64,000 nucleotides of DNA from JAEWWD01 sp964440115. GTDB lineage: Bacteria > Bacillota > Clostridia > Christensenellales > CAG-138. Of the stretch, positions 25,087 through 33,271 are shown in pieces. The position numbers and the translations under genes were made by a program. How positions within the stretch are numbered: position 1 is the first letter of the stretch; every line of letters begins with the position of its first letter. The notes below the pieces were generated by a model. That model made no database searches and had not been told where the DNA came from. It saw only the letters and a list, made by a program, of their open reading frames with translations. The DNA is taken from contig CAYTPV010000003.1 in assembly GCA_964440115.1 (NCBI GenBank), positions 186,001-250,000 on the forward strand, in the 5' to 3' direction.

Positions 25087-25121
25087 ACGTTGCAAGTACC
25101 TGCCGTCTTGGCAGGTAGTTT

Positions 25122-25319
25122 CAAGGTATCGGCGCATCCTGCGCCGACGAGGATTTATTTTATTTAATAGCGGGCGGGCTGCGGCCCCCCGCGCCTCCTA
25201 AGAGGGACAAGATGATTTATGCTCCTGCGGGCAGAGTCTGGGAAGGGGGCACAGGGGGGAACGCAAGTTCCCCCCTGTACAAAATAATATTCGTCGGCGC
25301 ACGATGCGCCGATACCTTG
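25122..25319. mobile_element. 198-bp element with 29-bp terminal inverted repeats (MITE-like)
   Basis: The left arm at 25122-25150 and the right arm at 25291-25319 are inverted repeats with one mismatch in 29 bases, beginning CAAGGTATCGGCGCATC. There is no open frame inside. An internal hairpin at 25252-25277 has a 10-bp GC-rich stem. The layout suits a miniature inverted-repeat element, though it could also be a long structured RNA. It lies between the HxlR gene and the DUF2318 gene terminator. Confidence 0.6.
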
Positions 25320-25338
25320 TAATCCCTCGAGCAAAGAC

Positions 25339-25370
25339 AAACCCCGGCCGCTTGAATAGCTCCGGGGTTT
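25339..25370 (-). terminator. Terminator after the DUF2318 gene
   Basis: AAACCCCGG pairs with CCGGGGTTT around a 14-base loop. It lies 12 bases beyond the stop codon on the minus strand. Confidence 0.75.
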
Positions 25371-25381
25371 AAACATAGTGT

Positions 25382-25930
25382 TTATGCTTTCCAGTTGGAG
25401 AATATAGTCTTTGCCTCCTTGAGCAAATCGTAAGGGATTGTGATGGTATCAGCCGTCACGGTTTTATACTTTTCGGGTATGGGCACAGGATTGCAGCCGC
25501 CCTTCGTAACCTCTACATCGCCCATGCCGAATCGGTTGCCGCAGTTCTGGCATACCAATTCGTCGCCTTCCTGCTTGTAATACCCCTTGCCGGAGTCATA
25601 GCAGACCTGGCAGGTGTTGAACGCCGTGCGAATGCTGCCATCCGGCGCTTTGACAGCGATGACTTCCAGTTTCACGCCGTCCACCTCCACAGGAATGAAC
25701 AGTGCTTTTTCTGAAACATCGCCCACTGATATAACGAGATCCTTGCCATCGTTCTGAGAAGCTGCCTGCTTCTGCGTATCGGCAGTCTGCGCGGGTGTTG
25801 CCTCGGCCTTTTCGGTTCTAGCGGTTGAGGGCGAACACCCTGCGAGCGCAAACAGCATCAACAAACTTACCAGTACTCCAGCCATAAAACGACCAGCTAA
25901 TTTGCGTTTATCATATTTTTCGAACAGCAT
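25382..25930 (-). CDS. DUF2318-type lipoprotein, Cys-rich metal-binding
   Basis: 182 residues. A signal peptide ends in a lipobox (FALAGCSPS), so it is membrane-anchored outside. The mature domain has the DUF2318 Cys pattern: TCQVCYDSGKGYY, then CQNCGNRFGM, then GGCNPVPI. DUF2318 proteins accompany iron or copper transport systems, and the Cys pairs are likely to hold a metal or cluster. The ATG at 25930 follows AGGAGA. It is 39 bases downstream of the HMA-SafE-cupredoxin gene and presumably forms an operon with it. Confidence 0.88.
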   Translation of the reverse strand: MLFEKYDKRKLAGRFMAGVLVSLLMLFALAGCSPSTARTEKAEATPAQTADTQKQAASQNDGKDLVISVGDVSEKALFIPVEVDGVKLEVIAVKAPDGSIRTAFNTCQVCYDSGKGYYKQEGDELVCQNCGNRFGMGDVEVTKGGCNPVPIPEKYKTVTADTITIPYDLLKEAKTIFSNWKA

Positions 25931-25969
25931 ATATTCTCTCCTTTTCAGAAAATCCATTTTCACATATTT

Positions 25970-27427
25970 TTACTGGCAGCAGCTCATCCCTAATCCGCCG
26001 CCAAATTCGCCGTCTTCCGGTGTTGAAGTCGCTTCCGGTGTCTGCGAGGCAGCATTTCCGGGTGTCGACGCGGCAACCCCGGGCGTTTGACCATTTGACT
26101 CTGTCACAGTGATAGTGCCTCTGATCATGCCCATCCAGCAGCTGTAAGTGAATTTGCCCGATTTATCAGGCGTGAACTCTATGACGTTCTCGCCCGTTTT
26201 AAATTGATGTTCAATGCCGTATTCCTGCAGGATCATGCGGTTGTTGCAGCCGTTGATGCTGCCCTTTGGCGCATCGATGATCCATTTCACGGGTACGCCT
26301 GCCTGTACCGTGATGGCGGGGTATTTGCCAGACTGTAGTGTGGAGCGTACGACCTGCGCACCGCCTTCCATGGCTGTCTGCGTGGTCCCCTGCGCCTGTA
26401 CGACTGCGGGATTTTGCGAAGAAGGTGCGGCCAAAGCAATGCCCGCAAGGCTAAATCCCTGCGTCAGCATGGAAAGCCCCAGCACGGCCACCAGCACGGC
26501 TCCCACCGTCATCACGCGGCGGGCAAAGCGTTTGCTTAACAGAGAGCTGAGCGCGCCAAGGCCAAACATCAGCGGCACGGTACCCAGGCTGAACAGCAGC
26601 ATGGAAAGCGCGCCCTTAACGGGGCTGCCGGTGGACAGCGCGTAAATCTGCATGGCCTGCAGCGGACCGCAGGGCATGAGGCCGTTCAATAGGCCAACCA
26701 CGAGCGGACCTTTGTTTGCGCCGCGCGCATGGACATTGGCCGTAAGAGACCCCGGCATTCTTGGCGTCAGTTTACGAAGCCACGGGAATATGCCCAGCAT
26801 ATTCAGGCCCATGATGACCATGAACACGCCCGCAATAAGCTTCAAAACGCCCTGCGCCGTGCTGGAAAACGTAATCGTAGAACCCAGCGCACCCACGATA
26901 AATCCGACCACGGTATACGAAATCACACGTCCGAGGTTATAGAGTGCCGAAGGCTTCAGCGCCGCGTACTTCTCGCCATTTGACCGGCCGAGCGTCTGCG
27001 AAAGGTTAATGCCTCCGCACATGGCAACGCAATGTACGGATGTGACAAGGCCAATCACAAACAGCATGCCGTACGTCATATTCGCCTGTGCAAGCTGACT
27101 GGGCGTGAGCAGGTTTAATACGCCGAAATGTTCCATCATCAGATAGAGTGCCGCGATGATGAGCAGCAATCCCGCCGCATGGACATAGCCCAAGTTCTTC
27201 GGGCCTGCCAAATCAGGCAGCACTTCATAGCCAAGCTTTTGTATGATGCCTGTGATATCCGCATGCGATAAAATATCGGAATCATAGGTCACCGTTGCGG
27301 TGCCCGCGCTATAGCTGACATCCGCTTTCGTGACGCCGGCGATGTTTCTGAGCCTGCGCTGTATGGTATCCTGACAGCGGGCGCAGGTCATGCCGCCGAT
27401 TTTCAGCGTTTTTGTCTTTAATGCCAT
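25970..27427 (-). CDS. HMA - SafE/DsbD-like membrane - cupredoxin fusion protein
   Basis: 485 residues in three parts. Residues 7-70 are an HMA domain with GMTCARC (Cys15/18). Residues about 75-345 hold six or seven membrane helices of the SafE/TauE (cytochrome-biogenesis DsbD-like) type, with SVHCVAMCGGI and LNGLMPCGPLQAMQ as the typical paired motifs. Residues about 370-450 resemble a cupredoxin, with CNNRMILQEYGIEH and YSCWMGMIRG as possible ligands. The tail ends in Met-Ser-Cys-Cys-Gln. It may move copper or reducing power across the membrane; this is inferred. The ATG follows GGAGG. Confidence 0.88.
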   Translation of the reverse strand: MALKTKTLKIGGMTCARCQDTIQRRLRNIAGVTKADVSYSAGTATVTYDSDILSHADITGIIQKLGYEVLPDLAGPKNLGYVHAAGLLLIIAALYLMMEHFGVLNLLTPSQLAQANMTYGMLFVIGLVTSVHCVAMCGGINLSQTLGRSNGEKYAALKPSALYNLGRVISYTVVGFIVGALGSTITFSSTAQGVLKLIAGVFMVIMGLNMLGIFPWLRKLTPRMPGSLTANVHARGANKGPLVVGLLNGLMPCGPLQAMQIYALSTGSPVKGALSMLLFSLGTVPLMFGLGALSSLLSKRFARRVMTVGAVLVAVLGLSMLTQGFSLAGIALAAPSSQNPAVVQAQGTTQTAMEGGAQVVRSTLQSGKYPAITVQAGVPVKWIIDAPKGSINGCNNRMILQEYGIEHQFKTGENVIEFTPDKSGKFTYSCWMGMIRGTITVTESNGQTPGVAASTPGNAASQTPEATSTPEDGEFGGGLGMSCCQ

Positions 27428-27502
27428 AACACATCCTCCTTTGAACATGCACGCAGTATAGCAAACGGATGTGTAGAAGTTATGTAGAAGCCTTCGGCTT
27501 TC

Positions 27503-27590
27503 GACAAAATGCTATTCAGCACTTTGCCGAGGCTCACCGCGTCATTTTGCACCGCACATGTCGCTGCAAAATGACATATTAAAAGCCTCA
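27503..27590 (-). repeat. Structured repeat family A, copy 1 (short form)
   Basis: The inner hairpin has arms GTCATTTTGCA (27541-27551) and TGCAAAATGAC (27565-27575), closed by an outer stem GAGGC/GCCTC. On the minus strand it is followed by GCGGTGA and a 3' hairpin with AAAGTGCT/AGCATTTT. It lacks the second hairpin found in copies 2 and 3. The neighbouring bases 27650-27676 carry another perfect 11-bp inverted repeat. No gene lies in this gap. Confidence 0.7.
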
Positions 27591-27621
27591 TATTGCTACC
27601 TAGCTGTTTATCCACAGCCCG

Positions 27622-27646
27622 AATGCAGCTCATGGCTGCATTTTTT
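27622..27646 (+). terminator. Hairpin with T run, no obvious gene
   Basis: AATGCAGC pairs with GCTGCATT and runs into six T on the plus strand. No plus-strand gene ends nearby, so it may belong to the repeat cluster or to a lost gene. Confidence 0.45.
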
Positions 27647-27720
27647 CGTAAATTCGGCGAATGAATCGCCGAATTTAGTTTTAGTATAAGGGGTACAATT
27701 CGCCACATCGTTAATGCACA

Positions 27721-27750
27721 AAAAAGCCATCTTCGTAAAGATGGCTTTTC
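27721..27750 (-). terminator. Terminator after the CoA-disulfide reductase gene
   Basis: AAAGCCATCTT and AAGATGGCTTT form an 11-bp stem with a four-base loop, followed by T on the minus strand. It lies 21 bases past the stop codon. Confidence 0.85.
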
Positions 27751-27770
27751 GAATGCTATTTTTTGATATA

Positions 27771-30236
27771 TCAGATAAACAGGTTAACGTTTGACTCTTC
27801 CGCGTCGCCCAAATATGCCGCTACGCCGCCTAATTCCACGCCGTCGATGAGTTCTTCTGCGCGAATGCCCATAACGTCCATGGACATTGTGCAGGCCACG
27901 ATCTTCACGCCGTTCTTCATGGCCTTTTTGATGAGCTCTTCCAGAGAGTCGACATTTTTGTCGCGCATGACCATCTTCATCATGGCCGTGCCCATGCCGC
28001 CCATATTCAGCTTGGAAAGCTTGAGCTTATTCACGCCGCGCGGCATCATGGAGCCGAACATCGACTCGACCATGGACTTTTTCACCTTCTGTTTTTGCGG
28101 CTTGCGCAGTACGTTCAATCCCCAGAAGGTAAAAAACATGGTAACCGGCCTGCCCATTGCCGCCGCGCCGTTTGCGATGATGAACGAGGCGAGCACGCGG
28201 TCGAGATCGCCGCTGAACACGATGAGAGTCTTGCCTTCCTTTTCCGTACCAACACTTTGCACATGCTCCGCGCCGCCCTTTTGTATGTACGCCACGTAAT
28301 CCATCCCTTTCTTTTCACCGCTGACCAATGTATTCCCCGTCCTTCTGCACCACGCGCCGACATCGCGCAAAAAGCCCGGGTCGCTTGCGTGTACTTCCAT
28401 GACCTGCCCATCCTGCATGTCTTTGATGGTTTCAAACACTTTGAGTATGGGGCCGGGGCACTGCAGACCGCTGCAATCCACGCGCATGCCGGATACGATT
28501 TGGTTCTGCGGCGTCTGCGGCGAGTCGGAAACGCCTATGACGGGCTTGGTGTGATCTTCCGGCGTTACATCGGGATGCGTGTAATGCGTAGCACGGTAGA
28601 AGGAAGTGCCGCCGGGGTATACCGATACGTTTTCAAAACCGTTCTGCTTAAGCATGCGCGCGGCGTTGTATGCGCGTACGCCGATGGCGCAGAACACGAC
28701 GATTTCCTTGCTCTTATCGAGTTCACCCATGCGCGAGCGGACCTGTGAAAGAGGCATTGCATACGCTCCGGGCACCTCATAGGAAAGCCGTTCCACATCG
28801 TCGCGCACGTCCAGCACAATTTTGTCGCCCGCCTGCTCCAGCGTATCCCACGCGGCGAACGCCGTTTTGCCGGAAAGCACGTTATCGGCCACGAAACCCG
28901 CCATGTTGACAGGGTCCTTGGCGGAAGAATACGGCGGGGCGTAAGCGAGTTCCAGCGATTTGAGCGCCTCTACGCCGCCGTTTAAGCGGATGACGGATGC
29001 GAGCACGTCGATGCGTTTATCCACACCCTCGCGGCCTACGATCTGCGCGCCGTAAATCTTTTTGCCGTCCATGGAGAACAAAAGCTTGATGGTCATGACA
29101 CGCGCGCCGGGATAATACCCCGCATGAGAATTCTGCAGCACGATGACGCTTTCATAATCTTTGCCGCGCACAAGGCCGCGCTTCACCAAAAGTTTCTCAT
29201 TCGCGCCCGTGCAGGCCGCTGTCAGTTCGAACAGCTTGACGACGGAAGTACCCTGCGTGCCCTCATACCGCTCGTTTGCGCCGCATATGTTGTTTGCGCA
29301 GATACGTCCCTGCTTGTTGGCCGGGCCGGCAAGCGGTATCATGGCGCGGCCGCCGTCTATCAAATCCGTAATCTCTACCGCGTCGCCGACAGCGTATATA
29401 TCCGGGTCAGAAGTGCGCAAAAATTCATCGACCACGATGCCGCCGCGCGCGTTGACCGTAAGGCCGGAAGCCTTCGCGAGCTCTCCGTTAGGGCGTACGC
29501 CGATGGCGAGTATGACGAGTTCCGCACTCACGGCATTGCCGCTTGAAAGATGAACAGTTACGCCGTCCGCTTTTTCTTCAAACGATGTCACGCCGTCCTT
29601 GAGGCACAGGCTTACGCCGTTCTGCTCAAGATGCTCGTGCAGCATCTGCGCCATTTCGTAATCGAGCGGCGGCATGACCTGATCGAGCATTTCGACTATG
29701 GTGACCGCGCAGCCCTTTTCACGCAGGTTTTCAGCCATTTCGAGGCCAATGAAACCGCCGCCTACCACGATGGCGCTTTTAACGCCGTTTTCTTCGATAA
29801 AGCGTTTGACGCGGTCGGTATCCGGAACAGTCCACAAAGACATGACGCGTTTGGAGTCGATGCCCGGGATGGGCGGTTTGAGCGGCGAAGAGCCCGGCGC
29901 AAGCACGAGCGTATCGTAACTTTCGGTATAGCTTTCGCCCGTGGCGTGGTTCTTCACGGCGACCGTTTTGTTTTCCCGGTCTATGGCCGTCACTTCCTGC
30001 CGTACGCGCACCGACATATTGAATTTCTTCTGCATGGCGTCGGGTGTCTGCAAAAGCAAAGCGCTGCGCGACTGAATCACCCCGCCTACATGGTAGGGCA
30101 GCCCGCAGTTGGCGTAGGAGATATACTCCCCGCGCTCAAAAAGTATGATCTCCGCCGTTTCGTCCAGCCGCCTTAAGCGCGCCGCCGTCGTGGCGCCGCC
30201 CGCAACGCCGCCAACGATCAATACCTTTTTACCCAT
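27771..30236 (-). CDS. CoA-disulfide reductase - rhodanese - TusA - DsrE fusion
   Basis: 821 residues. Residues 1-450 are a flavin disulfide reductase of the CoA-disulfide/persulfide reductase class: FAD motif GGVAGGATTA, active Cys44 in YANCGLPY, and a second nucleotide site IVVGGGFIGLE. A rhodanese domain follows (about 465-555, active Cys in VVFCAIGVRAY), then TusA (about 600-670, CPGP motif), then a DsrE-type domain (about 690-821, Cys in KIVACTMSMD). The chain would pass persulfide sulfur between successive Cys sites using NAD(P)H. The start MGKKVL follows GGGAGG. It is divergent from the thioredoxin reductase gene. Confidence 0.94.
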   Translation of the reverse strand: MGKKVLIVGGVAGGATTAARLRRLDETAEIILFERGEYISYANCGLPYHVGGVIQSRSALLLQTPDAMQKKFNMSVRVRQEVTAIDRENKTVAVKNHATGESYTESYDTLVLAPGSSPLKPPIPGIDSKRVMSLWTVPDTDRVKRFIEENGVKSAIVVGGGFIGLEMAENLREKGCAVTIVEMLDQVMPPLDYEMAQMLHEHLEQNGVSLCLKDGVTSFEEKADGVTVHLSSGNAVSAELVILAIGVRPNGELAKASGLTVNARGGIVVDEFLRTSDPDIYAVGDAVEITDLIDGGRAMIPLAGPANKQGRICANNICGANERYEGTQGTSVVKLFELTAACTGANEKLLVKRGLVRGKDYESVIVLQNSHAGYYPGARVMTIKLLFSMDGKKIYGAQIVGREGVDKRIDVLASVIRLNGGVEALKSLELAYAPPYSSAKDPVNMAGFVADNVLSGKTAFAAWDTLEQAGDKIVLDVRDDVERLSYEVPGAYAMPLSQVRSRMGELDKSKEIVVFCAIGVRAYNAARMLKQNGFENVSVYPGGTSFYRATHYTHPDVTPEDHTKPVIGVSDSPQTPQNQIVSGMRVDCSGLQCPGPILKVFETIKDMQDGQVMEVHASDPGFLRDVGAWCRRTGNTLVSGEKKGMDYVAYIQKGGAEHVQSVGTEKEGKTLIVFSGDLDRVLASFIIANGAAAMGRPVTMFFTFWGLNVLRKPQKQKVKKSMVESMFGSMMPRGVNKLKLSKLNMGGMGTAMMKMVMRDKNVDSLEELIKKAMKNGVKIVACTMSMDVMGIRAEELIDGVELGGVAAYLGDAEESNVNLFI

Positions 30237-30271
30237 TTTGACGCCTCCCTGTCGTTCATTATGATGATAAA

Positions 30272-30398
30272 TTTCACAAAAGCAGACAACAGTATGTGGA
30301 TGAATACTCGAAAAGGGTTTCAATCCGCATGATTTGCCTTATACTATCGATAGGAATAGCATACTTTGTGAAATGCTAAACAACCGTGACTTTATCAC
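30272..30398. promoter_or_regulatory. Candidate Crp/Fnr-type sites in a divergent promoter
   Basis: TTTCACAAA (30272-30280) and TTTGTGAAA (30365-30373) are inverted copies, and GTGA-CTTTA-TCAC (30386-30398) is a compact palindrome. They resemble TGTGA/TCACA half-sites, though the spacer is five rather than six. They lie between the sulfur reductase and thioredoxin reductase genes, and a Crp/Fnr regulator is encoded at 18152-18823. Confidence 0.4.
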
Positions 30399-30454
30399 AG
30401 AGTTTGCAAAATATTTAACGTATACCGGTACTGTCAATTTGGGGAGGTACAGAT

Positions 30455-31315
30455 ATGGCGAATGTTCTGATCATAGGCAACGGCCCTGCGGGCATTTCCG
30501 CCGCGCTCTATACGGCGCGCGCGGGAGTGGATACCACCATCATCGCCCGTGACGCAGGCTCTCTTGCCAAAGCAGAGAAGATTGAAAATTATTATGGGTT
30601 TGCGGAACCCATTCCCGGAAAAGAGCTTATGGAGCGAGGGATTGCGCAGGCAAAGCGGCTGGGCGTGCATATCGCGGAGGAAGAGGTTGTCAACCTGTCG
30701 TATACCGACAAATTCATGGTGAAGACCAAATCCGGCGAACATGAAGGCAACGCCGTCATACTCGCGACAGGCGCGCCGCGTAAAGCGCCCAAAATACAGG
30801 GACTTGCCGATTTTGAAGGCGCGGGCGTGAGCTATTGCGCCATCTGCGATGGTTTCTTTTATCGCGGTAAAGATGTGGCCGTACTGGGCTGCTGCGAATA
30901 CGCCGCGCACGAAGCGCAGGCTTTGCTGCCGCTCGCGAAAAGCGTGACTCTGGTAACGAACGGGGAAAAGCCCATCAACAATCTGCCCGACGGCATGACG
31001 GTCAACACGAAACGCATATCGGCTCTCGAGGGGGAAGGCAAGCTTGCCTCCATCCTGTTTGAGGATAATACCCGACTAAACGTGGACGGCCTGTTTATTG
31101 CGCAGGGCGTGGCGGGCAGTGCGGAGCTTGCGCGTAAGTTGGGCGCGGAAACGGTGGGCAACCGCATCGTGGTGGACGATCACATGTCAACGAATATCCC
31201 CGGCCTGTTCGCGGCGGGCGACTGCACGGGCGGCATGCTGCAAATTGCAAAAGCCGTTTTTCAGGGCGCGGAGGCGGGTGCGGAAGCGGTGAAGCTGCTG
31301 AGAACGCTCGCTTAA
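30455..31315 (+). CDS. trxB: Thioredoxin reductase-like flavoprotein
   Basis: 286 residues. FAD site GNGPAGISAALY at residues 8-19; redox pair CAIC at 128-131 followed by DGFFYRGKDVAVLG; and the terminal FAD segment GLFAAGDCTGG. It would reduce thioredoxin with NADPH. The NADPH domain differs from the usual GGGDSA pattern (LGCCEYAAHEAQ), so the electron donor or partner could be unusual. The ATG follows GGGGAGG. Gene neighbours are sulfur-redox enzymes; a thioredoxin lies at 17694-18008. Confidence 0.9.
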   Translation: MANVLIIGNGPAGISAALYTARAGVDTTIIARDAGSLAKAEKIENYYGFAEPIPGKELMERGIAQAKRLGVHIAEEEVVNLSYTDKFMVKTKSGEHEGNAVILATGAPRKAPKIQGLADFEGAGVSYCAICDGFFYRGKDVAVLGCCEYAAHEAQALLPLAKSVTLVTNGEKPINNLPDGMTVNTKRISALEGEGKLASILFEDNTRLNVDGLFIAQGVAGSAELARKLGAETVGNRIVVDDHMSTNIPGLFAAGDCTGGMLQIAKAVFQGAEAGAEAVKLLRTLA

Positions 31316-31353
31316 TTGTGTCATTGTAACACCATCTTATTATGGTATAAATG

Positions 31354-31396
31354 AAAAGGGCAGCCTCAGCATTTGATCTGAGGCTGCCCCTTTTAA
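31354..31396 (+). terminator. Terminator after the thioredoxin reductase gene
   Basis: A 16-bp stem of AAAAGGGCAGCCTCAG with its complement (one bulged C) ending in TTTT, 38 bases past the stop codon. Confidence 0.85.
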
Positions 31397-31419
31397 TAAC
31401 AGAGGTGGTTTTCGCGATC

Positions 31420-31567
31420 TGAGGCTTTCATTCGTCATTTTGCAGCGACATGTGCGGTGCAAAATGACACCTTGAAGCGCTTGTTGGCGCGACAGTTTTC
31501 TGTTTAACAGAAACCGAGCGCCAACTTGCGCGGTGAACCTCAAAAAAGTGCCTATCGGCACTTTTTT
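31420..31567 (+). repeat. Structured repeat family A, copy 2 (full form)
   Basis: Outer stem TGAGG (31420-31424) with CCTCA (31538-31542). Hairpin 1 has arms GTCATTTTGCA (31434-31444) and TGCAAAATGAC (31458-31468). Hairpin 2 has GTTGGCGC (31483-31490) with GCGCCAAC (31518-31525), topped by TTTCTG/CAGAAA. A 3' terminator-like stem AAAAAAGTGCC/GGCACTTTTTT closes it. It sits between convergent genes and may terminate the malic enzyme transcript on the minus strand. Confidence 0.75.
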
Positions 31568-31574
31568 GAAATAT

Positions 31575-32750
31575 TTACAGCCTTGCTACGCCGCTCTTGC
31601 GCGCGGCTTCGGCGACTGCCGCAGCGACAGCCTTGCCTACGCGAGGATCGAACGCCTTGGGGATGATGTACTCTGCGCTCAGTTCGCTGTCCGAAATCAA
31701 ACCAGCCAGCGCGTACGCAGCGGCAAGCTTCATTTCGTCATTGATATCGCTTGCGCGCACATCGAATGTGCCGCGGAATATGCCGGGGAACGCCAGCACG
31801 TTGTTGATCTGGTTGGGGAAATCGCTGCGGCCCGACGCGATGACTCTCGCACCGCCCGCCTTGGCGTCGTCGGGGAAAATTTCCGGCGTGGGGTTGGCGC
31901 AGGCGAACACGATGGCATCCTTCGCCATGGCCTTGACCATATCTATCGTCACGGTGTTGGGCGCGGAAACGCCTATGAATACATCCGCTCCGACGAGAGC
32001 GTCCGCAAGCGAGCCCTTCTTCTTTGCACGGTTGGTGATGAGCGCCATTTCATCCTTCACGGCGTTCATGCCGTCCGCTCTGCCTTCATAGATGATGCCT
32101 TTGCGATCGCACAGCGTGACGTTCGCAAACCCATCGGAAAGCAGCAGCTTGGTGATGGAAATGGAAGCAGCGCCCGCGCCGTTTACAACGATGCTGACAT
32201 CCTGCTTGCGCTTGCCAACCAACTTGAGCGCGTTGACAAGACCGGCCAGCGTGACGACCGCCGTGCCGTGCTGGTCATCGTGGAAAATGGGGATATCGCA
32301 TTTTTCCTTGAGCTTCTTCTCAATTTCGAAGCAGCGGGGCGCAGCGATATCTTCAAGGTTTACACCACCAAACGAGCCGGAAATGAGGTAAACGGTATTG
32401 ACGATTTCATCGACATCCTTGGACTTGATGCACAGTGGGAAAGCGTCCACGTCGCCGAATTTCTTGAACAGCACGCATTTGCCTTCCATAACGGGCATGC
32501 CCGCTTCGGGGCCGATATCGCCGAGGCCCAGCACAGCCGTGCCGTCCGTAACGACGAGGCACAGGTTGTGGCGGCGGGTCAGCTCGTAGCTCAGGTCGAC
32601 ATTCTTCTGTATTTCCAGACAGGGCTGCGCCACGCCCGGCGTATAAGCAAGAGAAAGATCCTCTTTGGTCGCGACAGGAACTGTCGCGATAACTTCGATT
32701 TTGCCCTTCCATTCGGCATGCATTCTAAGCGATTCTTTTGCGTAATCCAT
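31575..32750 (-). CDS. NAD(P)-dependent malic enzyme
   Basis: 391 residues, the usual length of the short bacterial form. It decarboxylates malate to pyruvate with reduction of NAD(P). Motifs are TKEDLSLAYTPGVAQPC, the metal-binding FHDDQHGTA, and the cofactor site NGAGAASISI. The start MDYAKESLRM is preceded by AAAGGAAA; an upstream frame of 23 codons lacks a ribosome binding site. Cytosolic. It is probably a single-gene transcript, followed by a family A repeat that ends in a terminator-like hairpin. Confidence 0.95.
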   Translation of the reverse strand: MDYAKESLRMHAEWKGKIEVIATVPVATKEDLSLAYTPGVAQPCLEIQKNVDLSYELTRRHNLCLVVTDGTAVLGLGDIGPEAGMPVMEGKCVLFKKFGDVDAFPLCIKSKDVDEIVNTVYLISGSFGGVNLEDIAAPRCFEIEKKLKEKCDIPIFHDDQHGTAVVTLAGLVNALKLVGKRKQDVSIVVNGAGAASISITKLLLSDGFANVTLCDRKGIIYEGRADGMNAVKDEMALITNRAKKKGSLADALVGADVFIGVSAPNTVTIDMVKAMAKDAIVFACANPTPEIFPDDAKAGGARVIASGRSDFPNQINNVLAFPGIFRGTFDVRASDINDEMKLAAAYALAGLISDSELSAEYIIPKAFDPRVGKAVAAAVAEAARKSGVARL

Positions 32751-32829
32751 AGCGTTTCCTTTCATTTCTGCAAGCTTATTTTTATGGCCTTCGGCCTGTT
32801 GGTCGAGCAATTTTATCACGCTGTCAGAC

Positions 32830-33270
32830 CTATTCTTGATCCGCGATCTCCACAGCGTCGCCGGGGCGAATATCGCCGCCCTGCAGGATGCGTACGAATA
32901 TGCCTTCTTTGGGCATCACGCACTTGCCAACCTTTTTGAATATCTCGCAGTGGTGGTGGCATTCCTTGCCGATCTGCGTTACCTCCGCAAGCGCTTCGCC
33001 CAGCCGCAGCCGGGTACCCACGGGCAGCGTATGCAGTTCCATACCTTCGGTAGTGATATTTTCGGCAAATATGCCGGGAGTCAATCCTGGAATCCCGAGA
33101 GCCGTCATACGGTCTATGCTTTCCTGTGCAAGCAAGCTCACCTGCCTGTGCCAGTTTCCGGCGTGGGCATCCCCCTCAAGGCCAAAATCCGGCAATAAGC
33201 GGCCAGTCTGGACCGGTTGTTTGACGGTGCCTTTTTTCTCGCTCAAATTGATGGATACGATGCTCGCCAT
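32830..33270 (-). CDS. MOSC domain protein
   Basis: 146 residues. A MOSC beta-barrel, the fold that handles sulfur on the molybdenum cofactor. The conserved Cys expected near the end of the family is seen in KECHHHCEIFKKVGKCVMPKEGIFVRIL. It follows moaA by one base and is the third gene of moaC-moaA-MOSC, so it is most likely a cofactor sulfuration or transfer protein. Confidence 0.92.
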   Translation of the reverse strand: MASIVSINLSEKKGTVKQPVQTGRLLPDFGLEGDAHAGNWHRQVSLLAQESIDRMTALGIPGLTPGIFAENITTEGMELHTLPVGTRLRLGEALAEVTQIGKECHHHCEIFKKVGKCVMPKEGIFVRILQGGDIRPGDAVEIADQE

Positions 33271-33271
33271 G

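Noticed and set aside
31533..32939. A 468-codon open frame opposite the malic enzyme gene.
   Set aside because: Antisense shadow; composition and lack of motifs do not support a protein.
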